A DNA stretch of 64,000 bases from Methylohalomonas sp964522485. GTDB lineage: Bacteria; Pseudomonadota; Gammaproteobacteria; Methylohalomonadales; Methylohalomonadaceae. The notes beneath the pieces are model-generated. The model searched no databases. It was given only the letters and a program-made list of their open reading frames with translations, and was not told the origin of the DNA. A program made the translations under genes and the position numbers. Every line of letters starts with the position of its first letter. Positions within the stretch are counted from its first letter, which is position 1. This document shows positions 51,093 to 61,137 of this stretch, piece by piece. The stretch spans positions 1 through 64,000 of the forward strand of contig CAZFUS010000001.1 of the NCBI GenBank assembly GCA_964522485.1, given 5' to 3'.

Positions 51093-51167
51093 AATCCGCA
51101 AATGCACGCAAATAAGAAAAAGCTGACTGGCTGCTTTTATCAGCGTACATTCGCAGGCAGTTTATTA
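51093..51167. repeat. Dispersed palindromic repeat, copy E
   Basis: The left arm is AATCCGCAAATGCACGCAAA and the right arm CAGCGTACATTCGCAGGCAG followed by TTTATTA. An inner GCTGA/TCAGC pair extends the stem. It lies 10 nt after the YafJ-type gene and 33 nt before fumC. Confidence 0.7.
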
Positions 51168-51199
51168 CGGGATTAATTGAACTTTAGAGGTCTGAATAT

Positions 51200-52594
51200 A
51201 TGACTGATAGCCAATACCGGATCGAGAAGGACAGCATGGGGGAAGTGCAGGTCCCGGTGGACGCGCTATATGGTGCCCAGACACAGCGCGCAGTTGACAA
51301 TTTTCCTATCAGTGGCCTGCCGATGCCGAGGGCCATGATCCGTGCCCTGGGATTGATCAAGTCTGCCGCTGCGGCCGCGAATGCCAAACTTGGACTTATG
51401 GATGAAGCCATGAGCGAAGCCGTTCAGGCAGCGGCGCGGGAAGTTGCTGATGGACACCATGATCGGCATTTTCCTATCGATATCTTCCAGACCGGATCCG
51501 GCACCAGTTCCAATATGAACAGCAACGAGGTAATCGCGCGTCTGGCCAGTGACAGGCTCGGTCAAGTCGTTCATCCCAATGATCATGTCAACATGGGTCA
51601 GAGCAGCAACGATGTGATACCGACGGCAATCCATGTCAGCGGCTGTCTGCTGGCACACGAAGCACTGATGCCATCGTTAAGTTATCTGGCCGATACAATC
51701 GGTAAACGCGCCGGGGAACTGGATACCGTGGTCACCACCGGCCGTACTCACCTGATGGATGCCATGCCGGTGACACTTGGCCAGGAACTGTCCGGCTGGG
51801 AAGCGCAGATCCGGCACGGGAATGAACGTATTGAGGCGGCACTGAAGCGGCTGCAGGCCTTGCCTCAGGGCGGCACCGCTGTCGGTACCGGCATCAACGC
51901 GCATCCCGACATCGGCCGCCTGGTTGCCCGGGCGCTGGAAACGGAAACGGGCATACCCTTCACGCCCAAGGATAACCTGTTCGAGGGACTGAGTTCACAG
52001 GATGCCGCTGTCGAAATGAGCGGTCAGCTGAAGACCGTGGCCGTGAGCCTGATGAAGATCGCCAATGATCTGCGCTGGATGAACAGCGGGCCGCTCGCGG
52101 GTCTGGCCGAGATCGCATTACCCAGTCTGCAGCCCGGCAGCAGTATCATGCCGGGCAAGGTCAATCCGGTAATCCCTGAGTCGGTGTGCATGGTCTGCGC
52201 CCAGGTTATCGGCAATGACAACACGATTACGATCGCTGGTCAGGCGGGCAATTTCCAGCTCAATGTTATGTTGCCCGTGATCGCCTACAATCTCTGTCAA
52301 AGTATGGAGATACTGGCAAATGCTGGCCGTGCGCTGGCGGATAGTGCCATCAGCGGTTTCACGGTTAATGAGCAGCGTCTCCAGGCAGCGCTGGATCTGA
52401 ATCCCATTCTGGTGACTGCGCTCAATTCAGTCATTGGCTATGAACAGGGTGCGAAAATCGCTAAAACCGCCTACGCTCAGGGTCGCCCGATTAAGGATGT
52501 AGCACGTGAGATGACAGAGTTATCGGAAGCAGATCTCGACCGGCTGTTGGATCCGGCACGGCTGGCCAAAGGCGGCATTATCGCCTCGGAGTAG
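51200..52594 (+). CDS. fumC: Fumarate hydratase, class II
   Basis: 464 residues (E. coli 467). Hydrates fumarate to malate; oxygen-stable, with no iron-sulfur cluster. The catalytic Ser loop is GSSIMPGKVNPV; QTGSGTSSNMNSNEV and TTGRTHLMDAMPV (catalytic His) are present. The start follows AGAGG. A strong hairpin begins at its stop codon. Together with acnA on the other strand it supplies two TCA-cycle steps. Confidence 0.97.
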   Translation: MTDSQYRIEKDSMGEVQVPVDALYGAQTQRAVDNFPISGLPMPRAMIRALGLIKSAAAAANAKLGLMDEAMSEAVQAAAREVADGHHDRHFPIDIFQTGSGTSSNMNSNEVIARLASDRLGQVVHPNDHVNMGQSSNDVIPTAIHVSGCLLAHEALMPSLSYLADTIGKRAGELDTVVTTGRTHLMDAMPVTLGQELSGWEAQIRHGNERIEAALKRLQALPQGGTAVGTGINAHPDIGRLVARALETETGIPFTPKDNLFEGLSSQDAAVEMSGQLKTVAVSLMKIANDLRWMNSGPLAGLAEIALPSLQPGSSIMPGKVNPVIPESVCMVCAQVIGNDNTITIAGQAGNFQLNVMLPVIAYNLCQSMEILANAGRALADSAISGFTVNEQRLQAALDLNPILVTALNSVIGYEQGAKIAKTAYAQGRPIKDVAREMTELSEADLDRLLDPARLAKGGIIASE

Positions 52595-52628
52595 ATTAGC
52601 AGTCTGTTAAAAGAACAGCGTGCTAATC
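52594..52628. terminator. Hairpin at the end of fumC
   Basis: GATTAGCA (52594-52601) pairs with TGCTAATC (52621-52628) and inside it CTGTT (52604-52608) pairs with AACAG (52614-52618) around AAAAG. It starts on the last base of the fumC stop codon. No T-run follows, so it may protect or end the transcript by another means. Confidence 0.5.
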
Positions 52629-52731
52629 GAGGCCAAAAAGGGTCTGGCACGGATCAATCACTTAAGTATTGATCTATCGGAAGCGAGGCCGGGCGTGTAT
52701 CGGAATCGCAACTTGAAAGATGCACAGGTTC

Positions 52732-53691
52732 TCAGGCCGCGGCGGCATCCCTGTCAGTGGCGGCCGCGCGCGACACTTTGCCGGCGCGGCCGGTGGATCG
52801 AAACAGTCCGCTGCGGGCGATGTCGTAAATCGCTACTGCAGCAGGATGTCTCAACCGTCGCTCCGAGGCAATCAGATAAAAGGATTCACGGATGCTGTCG
52901 ACCTGGCCAATACATTCAACCTGATAGCGCTTGAGCAGGTCATTCTTGATGATGGTGGGCGCGGCAAATATACCTGCGCCGGCCTCGGCCATATAGCGCT
53001 GTAATGAACTGTCTTCGAATTCGCCACAGACGCGCGGACTGAGTTCCAATTTGCGGAACCACTTTTCCAGTGAACGCCGCAACGGTTTGTTCATCGTTGG
53101 CAGCAGCAACGGTTGTTGATCCAGGCTGGCGGGAAAATTCTCACGACAGGCCTCAGCCAGTGCCGGTGCCGCAAAAAACGCCACACTGCTGTCCCCCAGA
53201 TAATGATTAAAGGCCCGGATATTGCCGTTGGCATTCAATGGTGAATCTGAAAGCAGCATATCAAGCCGGTGCAGGGATAACTCCGTCAACAACTGCTCAA
53301 TATTGCCGCTGCGGCAGTTGACGCTGATGTTATCCAACTCGAAAGCCGGTTGGATGACGCGATAGGTGACCAGTGGCGATACCACATTGACCAGGCCGAT
53401 CGTCAATTGCTGACCGCTGTTTTGCATACCGCGTTTCAGAACATCAGTCAGCTCATTGCCAAGCCGGAAAATATTATCGGCATAATCATAGACGAGACGG
53501 CCGGTATCGCTCAGAATCAGTCGGCGGCCGCATCGTGTAAACAGCTTGGTATCCAGCCGTGATTCAAATTCACTCAACTGGCCGCTGATTGTCTGCGGCA
53601 TCAGGTGCAGCATTTCTGCCGCGCGGGCAATCGTGCCTTCGCGGGCAACCGTCCAGAAATAATACAGATGATTGTAATTGAGTGTGCGCAT
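52732..53691 (-). CDS. nhaR: LysR family regulator, NhaR type
   Basis: 319 residues. The N-terminal helix-turn-helix (LNYNHLYYFWTVAREGTIARAAEMLHLMPQT in pieces) is very like NhaR, which activates the Na+/H+ antiporter gene nhaA in response to sodium in E. coli. The effector domain follows (for example DMLLSDSPLNANG). The C-terminus ends in an Ala-rich tail (RAAATDRDAAAA). No nhaA is beside it, but a partial Mrp Na+/H+ antiporter module lies 5.4 kb away; whether NhaR controls it is not shown. Confidence 0.9.
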   Translation of the reverse strand: MRTLNYNHLYYFWTVAREGTIARAAEMLHLMPQTISGQLSEFESRLDTKLFTRCGRRLILSDTGRLVYDYADNIFRLGNELTDVLKRGMQNSGQQLTIGLVNVVSPLVTYRVIQPAFELDNISVNCRSGNIEQLLTELSLHRLDMLLSDSPLNANGNIRAFNHYLGDSSVAFFAAPALAEACRENFPASLDQQPLLLPTMNKPLRRSLEKWFRKLELSPRVCGEFEDSSLQRYMAEAGAGIFAAPTIIKNDLLKRYQVECIGQVDSIRESFYLIASERRLRHPAAVAIYDIARSGLFRSTGRAGKVSRAAATDRDAAAA

Positions 53692-53824
53692 AGATTACAG
53701 CAATGAGCGCCATTCAAGACTGGCTGCGTGCAGCCGGCTGTGGAACAGCTGGAACATCCTCGTTTGAATCAGTACACCTGATTCATGGGACTAGAGTCTA
53801 TGTTTTGAGTTCACGGCGGTACAT

Positions 53825-53854
53825 GAAAAAAACGGGCCCCTGTCGGGACCCGTT
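53825..53854 (-). terminator. Rho-independent terminator of acnA
   Basis: On the minus strand a stem ACGGGTCCC / GGGGCCCGT (53853-53845 with 53840-53832, one G-T pair) with loop GACA is followed by a run of T. It lies 33 nt after the acnA stop. The rest of 53692-53886 should contain the nhaR promoter, but no clear boxes are seen. Confidence 0.85.
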
Positions 53855-53886
53855 CTACCAAGCGTACGTACTCTATAAAAGCGAGG

Positions 53887-56634
<2,748 letters not shown>

Positions 56635-57057
56635 GTGCAGCTCCAGAGTTGGATCAAATTCAGCGTAAATCGTCTGGGAAATCCGGATTCAGTACCGTTT
56701 TTCCGGCGGTGAGCAATGACATCACCGTCTCCCGATCAGCCCAGCGATTGGGCCGATCAAGAGAAAAAATCTGCCTGTCAGGCTCCGATACATCCCGGCA
56801 TGTTTCAGCAACGGGAGGTATCCAGAGCTTTCACGAAAACCGGTTGTTCCGCTGGACATCGGAATACAGCGTGACCGGTTTCCGTATCTCAGTTCTGGGG
56901 GCAGTGCGGCCCGTTCCGGAATGCGTATGGCCACGACACGCCGCCTTGCCAGCCGGTGGCCACCGCAATGGTGATGACAGCCGTACCAGCCCCGGAAAGG
57001 CGCTTATTATGCTTGATTTAGCCGTCTCGTGACAGGTTTACAGGGATTGGCCCTGCT
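56635..57057. other. Non-coding region between mnmA and acnA with nested inverted repeats
   Basis: 423 nt with no gene I can support. An inverted repeat AAACCGGT (56837-56844) / ACCGGTTT (56874-56881) encloses TTCCG (56847-56851) / CGGAA (56860-56864). A second hairpin is GATC-a-GCCCA / TGGGC-c-GATC (56734-56758). These would lie in or upstream of the acnA leader. No promoter boxes are convincing. Confidence 0.45.
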
Positions 57058-58161
57058 TCAGGATCCGGTTGCATCGATCCGGGCACTGCCCAGACATTCA
57101 TCATTCCGGTAGAGCACCACGTACTGGCCCGGTGTTACGGCCCGCTGCGGCCCGCCAAACTCGACCCGGATGTGATCCGCGCCATGCGCCATCACGGTGC
57201 AGGGCTGCTCCGGCTGGCGGTAGCGGGTTTTGGCCAGGCACTCGAACGGCAAATCCGGTGCCTCCCCGGCAATCCAGTGGACTTCTGAGGCCACCAGGTC
57301 GTGAGAATACAGCAGTGGGTGGTCGTGGCCCTGAACGACGATCAGGATATTGTCGGCCATGTCCTTGCCGGCCACGTACCAGGGCGCATCGCCGGCGCCG
57401 CTCACACCGCCGATTTTCAAGCCCTGCCGCTGACCGAGCGTATAGAACATGACTCCGTGATGTTCGCCGATGGTCCGGCCATCGGGCGTCTGGATTTCTC
57501 CCGGCTGCGGTGTCAGGTACTGGCTCAGGAAATCACGGAACGGCCGTTCCCCGATGAAGCAAATGCCCGTACTGTCCTTTTTATTATGGGTAACAAAACC
57601 GGCCTCGGCTGCCAGCCGCCGTACCTGGGATTTGTTCAGTTCGCCGATTGGAAACAGTGTACGTGCCAGTTGTGGCTGGCCCAGCCGGCACAGGAAATAG
57701 CTCTGGTCCTTGTTTCGATCGATTGCTTTCAATAAACGATAGCGGCCGTCGCGTTCATCAATACGCGCGTAGTGACCGGTAGCAACACGCTCGGCACCCA
57801 TTTCGAGAATATGTTCGACAAAAGCATCGAATTTGATCGACTGATTGCACAATATGTCCGGGTTCGGCGTATGACCGGCGGCATATTCGGCCAGAAAGCG
57901 GCTGAATACTGCATCCCAGTACGCTTTCGACAGATTGACCGTATTCAGCGGAATGTCGAGCTGTTCACACACCTGCAGCGCGTCGGCAACGTCGGCCTCT
58001 GCCGCACAGTAGCCGGGCCGATCGTCCCCTTCCCAGTTCTTCATGAACAGTGCCTGTAACTGGCAGCCCTGCTGCTTGAGCAATAGGGCGGTTACTGACG
58101 AATCAACCCCGCCGGAGACAGCGATGACGATTTTATCTGAAGTATAAGAGTACGCTTTCAT
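57058..58161 (-). CDS. mnmA: tRNA-specific 2-thiouridylase
   Basis: 367 residues (E. coli 368). Thiolates U34 of Lys, Glu and Gln tRNAs using sulfur passed from the Tus relay. The ATP-pyrophosphatase P-loop SGGVDSS is at 16-22, catalytic Cys105 in PDILCNQSIKF and the persulfide Cys201 in STGICFIGERPF. The C-terminal barrel is complete. The start MKAYSYTSDK fits the family but has a weak ribosome site. Confidence 0.98.
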   Translation of the reverse strand: MKAYSYTSDKIVIAVSGGVDSSVTALLLKQQGCQLQALFMKNWEGDDRPGYCAAEADVADALQVCEQLDIPLNTVNLSKAYWDAVFSRFLAEYAAGHTPNPDILCNQSIKFDAFVEHILEMGAERVATGHYARIDERDGRYRLLKAIDRNKDQSYFLCRLGQPQLARTLFPIGELNKSQVRRLAAEAGFVTHNKKDSTGICFIGERPFRDFLSQYLTPQPGEIQTPDGRTIGEHHGVMFYTLGQRQGLKIGGVSGAGDAPWYVAGKDMADNILIVVQGHDHPLLYSHDLVASEVHWIAGEAPDLPFECLAKTRYRQPEQPCTVMAHGADHIRVEFGGPQRAVTPGQYVVLYRNDECLGSARIDATGS

Positions 58162-58234
58162 GCCGGCCGCGAAATGAACTTGAATCGGGGTCAGGCATGA
58201 TAGACGAGCCCGCGATGTCGGGACAATCTATTGT

Positions 58235-58396
58235 TCAGCGGCGCTGATGGCCGAGCTCGATGATCAGCGTGTCACCCTGGTTGAAGACCTGGATCTTGCG
58301 CCGGCCGGTGTTGGTATCGATGGTCTCCATGCAGACCGGTGTCGAGGCCTTGTCGGATGACAGCGCCTGTTCCAGTATAAACCCGGCGGTGGTGTA
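58235..58396 (-). pseudogene. C-terminal fragment of an unknown protein
   Basis: The minus strand is open for 53 codons (FILEQALSSDKASTPVCMET, then RRKIQVFNQGDTLIIELGHQ and a TGA at 58237-58235), preceded by an in-frame TGA at 58399-58397 with no normal start codon near the beginning. The strand-like pattern looks like a real protein end, so this is probably a truncated gene between nudJ and mnmA. I do not recognise the family. The remaining parts of 58162-58541 show no gene. Confidence 0.35.
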
Positions 58397-58541
58397 TCAT
58401 CGCGCAGCATGCCGCAGCCGCGCCTAAAGCCCAGTAATTATGCCACTGGTAGATTCGACATACTGTGGCAAGGATAGCTGCTTCAGATTGCTGCGACTAT
58501 CTAGCTAGTTGGTGATGCCAGGAGGGTAGGGCGTGTAGTTC

Positions 58542-58994
58542 TTATTTGCAGTGTTGCAGCAGATCAAGTGAGTAACGCTGACCAGAGCGATAATCATCAA
58601 TACAGCGGGTCACCATCGAACTGCGTAGGCGATCACCCAGCTTGCCAATTGCATCGCGATTGAGCCACAGCGTCCGAATAATGCCTTGATCAAGTTCTGT
58701 TTTAATACTTGGCGGCCGTGCACTACCTTCAAAACAGAAACGCAGATAAGTGATGCCGACTCGTGGATTCGGGTACAAATAGACGCCAACAAGCGAGCGC
58801 GGCTCGAATTCATGGCCGGTTTCCTCACGAACTTCGCGGCGGGCGGCTTCGAGCAGGGATTCTCCGTGCTCCAGATGGCCGGCCGGCTGGTTGATCAACA
58901 CACCACCGTCGGCCTCTTCCTCGACCAACAGAAAGTGGCCGTCACGTTCGATGATGGCGGCAACTGTAACATTTGGTTTCCATTGCTGATTCAT
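58542..58994 (-). CDS. nudJ: NUDIX hydrolase, NudJ type
   Basis: 150 residues (E. coli NudJ 153). Hydrolyses nucleotide pyrophosphates, including the thiamine precursor HMP-PP in E. coli. The Nudix box is complete, from Gly39 through Glu45, Arg53-Glu54 and Glu57-Glu58 to Gly60. Start 58994 (MNQQWKPNVTVAAII) follows GGGAGG; the in-frame extension to 59060 overlaps the divergent mnhE region. In many gammaproteobacteria it sits upstream of mnmA, as here. Confidence 0.94.
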   Translation of the reverse strand: MNQQWKPNVTVAAIIERDGHFLLVEEEADGGVLINQPAGHLEHGESLLEAARREVREETGHEFEPRSLVGVYLYPNPRVGITYLRFCFEGSARPPSIKTELDQGIIRTLWLNRDAIGKLGDRLRSSMVTRCIDDYRSGQRYSLDLLQHCK

Positions 58995-59080
58995 GCTGCT
59001 TTTTGGCCTCCCTGACTTGGCCGGACTGCGACCGGCGGGTATGATGCGTATTGATTTCACTCACCATTTTTACAGTATTT

Positions 59081-59563
59081 ATGTCCAAGCGCACTCTGAC
59101 CCTGCTGGTTATCCTTATGGCCCTGTGGCTGTTTTTGTCAGGCTATTTTAAACCACTGTTGCTGGCGCTGGGCCTGGTATCGGTGGGACTGGTTATTGCT
59201 ATCGCCGAACGCATGAATGTCATTGATCATGAAGGGCATCCCTATCACCTGCACGGCTTGCGGGTGCTGCAATATTGGTGCTGGCTGCTGACTGAAATCG
59301 CCAGGGCCAATCTGGACGTGGCCAGACGTATCATTCTACCATCGGCTCATATCAGCCCCACCCTGTTGCGGGTCAGGGCCAGTCAATCGAGCGAGGTTGG
59401 CCGGGTCATTTATGCCAATTCCATTACGCTGACGCCGGGAACCGTCTCGATTGATGTCGATGGACCCTACATCGAGGTTCACAGTCTCACTCGTGAAGCC
59501 GCCACTGGTCTCGGCACCGGCGAGATGGATCGGCGTATCACTGAACTTGAGGTGCATGACTGA
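59081..59563 (+). CDS. mnhE: Monovalent cation/H+ antiporter subunit E
   Basis: 160 residues. Two or three N-terminal membrane helices (LLVILMALWLFLSGYF, LLLALGLVSVGLVIAI) and a C-terminal domain with VIYANSITLTPGTVSIDVDG, the MnhE/MrpE signature. Part of Mrp antiporters that exchange Na+ or K+ for protons. Start ATG 59081; a TTG at 59051 is possible. It opens a tightly overlapping five-gene set. Confidence 0.93.
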   Translation: MSKRTLTLLVILMALWLFLSGYFKPLLLALGLVSVGLVIAIAERMNVIDHEGHPYHLHGLRVLQYWCWLLTEIARANLDVARRIILPSAHISPTLLRVRASQSSEVGRVIYANSITLTPGTVSIDVDGPYIEVHSLTREAATGLGTGEMDRRITELEVHD

Positions 59564-59847
59564 TGTATGTGGCGGCGATTGCGTTGCTGTTACTCGGCAT
59601 GTTGCTGACGCTGGTGCGCGCATTGCTGGGATCCACCGTCTACGATCGGATACTGGCAGTGAATGTCTTCGGCACCATTACCGTATTATTTCTGTCCGTT
59701 CATGGCTTCTTTCGTGGACGGCCGGACTTCCTGGATCTTGCGCTGGTATACGCACTGATTAACTTTATCGGCACAGTCGCCATTTTGAAGTTTTTTGAAT
59801 ATGGCGATATGGGCCGTGCATCGTCTGACGAAAAAAGGGATGTCTGA
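59563..59847 (+). CDS. mnhF: Monovalent cation/H+ antiporter subunit F
   Basis: 94 residues with three membrane helices (AAIALLLLGMLLTLVRALLG, NVFGTITVLFLSVHGFF, LVYALINFIGTVAILKFF). GSTVYDRILAVN is the MnhF signature. It overlaps mnhE and mnhG by TGATG at each side, so translation is coupled. Confidence 0.93.
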   Translation: MYVAAIALLLLGMLLTLVRALLGSTVYDRILAVNVFGTITVLFLSVHGFFRGRPDFLDLALVYALINFIGTVAILKFFEYGDMGRASSDEKRDV

Positions 59848-60164
59848 TGCAGCTGTTTGTTGACGGATTGTCATGGTTGCTGCTGATTGCGGGCGGTATG
59901 TTCGTGTTGATCAGTACGATCGGCATGCTCAGATTTCCCGATTTTTTTACACGGCTTCACGCGGCGAGTATTACCGATACCCTGGGATCCCTGCTGGTTC
60001 TGGCAGGCCTGGGTCTGCAGGCTGGTTTAAGTCTGGTTACGGTGAAATTGCTGTTGATTCTTTTTTTTATTTTATTTACTACTCCGACTGCTGCACATGC
60101 GCTGGCAAAGGCAGCGATGCACGCCAATATGAAGCCGCAGAACTGCCAGGATAAACGCCAATGA
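59847..60164 (+). CDS. mnhG: Monovalent cation/H+ antiporter subunit G
   Basis: 105 residues with three membrane helices (WLLLIAGGMFVLISTIGML, LGSLLVLAGLGLQAGL, LLLILFFILFTTPTAAHAL). RFPDFFTRLHAASITDTLG is the MnhG/PhaG signature. Its TGA overlaps the ATG of the next gene. Confidence 0.94.
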   Translation: MQLFVDGLSWLLLIAGGMFVLISTIGMLRFPDFFTRLHAASITDTLGSLLVLAGLGLQAGLSLVTVKLLLILFFILFTTPTAAHALAKAAMHANMKPQNCQDKRQ

Positions 60165-60715
60165 TTGATACGCTCGTTGGCATGGTATTGCTGGCCTTGC
60201 TGGCGATTACCGCTATTGCGATCAATAACATTCGCAATATGTTTGCGACGGCAATGTTATCCGGCATTTTCAGTATGTTGTCGGCCGCACTTTTTGTAGA
60301 CATGGATGCCGTCGATGTCGCTTTCACCGAAGCTGCGGTCGGTGCCGGCATCGCCACTATTCTGTTTCTCGGTGCACTTGCTGCCTGTGGTCACGGGCAC
60401 AGTGAACCGGCTAAGCGTTCGCCCTTTGCGTTAATATTGGTGTGCCTGACCGGGGTGCTGTTGATTTACGGCACACTGGATATCCCGCATTTCGCCGATC
60501 CGGATGCACCCGTACAGCAGCATGTTAACCCCTACTATCTGGAAAAAACCGCCAGCGATATCGATATTCCAAATGCCGTGACGGCTGTGCTGGCCAGCTT
60601 CAGAGGCTATGACACAATGGGTGAGGTGGTGGTGATATTCACTGCCGGTATCGGAGTTCTTATTTTGCTGGGCGGCAGCCGGCGTTCCCGAAATGCCAAG
60701 GATCAGGACGTATAA
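60161..60715 (+). CDS. Antiporter/hydrogenase-type subunit, DUF4040 (MbhD-MbhE like)
   Basis: 184 residues with about five membrane segments. The N-terminal half (IRNMFATAMLSGIFSMLSAALFV, DVAFTEAAVGAGIATILFLGAL) is the DUF4040/MbhD domain, equivalent to part of the C-terminal region of MrpA. The second half (HVNPYYLEKTASDIDIPNAV, FRGYDTMGEVVVIFTAGIGVLIL) matches MbhE. In complete Mrp systems this module sits with the large proton-channel subunits. Confidence 0.88.
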   Translation: MIDTLVGMVLLALLAITAIAINNIRNMFATAMLSGIFSMLSAALFVDMDAVDVAFTEAAVGAGIATILFLGALAACGHGHSEPAKRSPFALILVCLTGVLLIYGTLDIPHFADPDAPVQQHVNPYYLEKTASDIDIPNAVTAVLASFRGYDTMGEVVVIFTAGIGVLILLGGSRRSRNAKDQDV

Positions 60716-60717
60716 TC

Positions 60718-61128
60718 ATGATCCATCATCTGGTACTCAGAGTCATCGCCAAGCTGTTGTTGCCTTATATCCTGCTGTTCGCCTTGTATGTACAGTTCCA
60801 TGGCGAATACAGTCCAGGAGGTGGTTTCCAGGCTGGTGTTATTTTTGCTGCCGGGTTCATACTTTATGGATTGATTTATGGTGTTGATAATCTGCAGCGG
60901 ATCATTTCGCCGGAATGGATCAGACGTCTGGCGGCGCTGGGCGTGTTGATTTATATGAGTGTCGGTGTGATTACCATGTTGAAGGGCGGGAATTTCCTTG
61001 ATTATGGTGTGCTCGCTAGTGAACCGGTCACCGGTCAGCATCTCGGTATCCTGCTGGTGGAACTTGGTGTTGGTATTGCCGTGGCAGCAGTAATGATTTG
61101 CCTGTTTACATTATTTGCCAAGCGTTAG
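60718..61128 (+). CDS. mnhB: Monovalent cation/H+ antiporter subunit B
   Basis: 136 residues with four membrane helices and the MnhB signature FHGEYSPGGGFQAGVIFAAG. It starts 2 nt after the DUF4040 gene. It is the last gene on this strand: the subunit C and D genes that normally follow are absent and a convergent gene begins 9 nt later. Confidence 0.93.
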   Translation: MIHHLVLRVIAKLLLPYILLFALYVQFHGEYSPGGGFQAGVIFAAGFILYGLIYGVDNLQRIISPEWIRRLAALGVLIYMSVGVITMLKGGNFLDYGVLASEPVTGQHLGILLVELGVGIAVAAVMICLFTLFAKR

Positions 61129-61137
61129 TCGTCCGCT

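Noticed and set aside
58400..58541. tRNA or other small stable RNA gene
   Set aside because: No cloverleaf or conserved tRNA segments could be found here or in other gaps.
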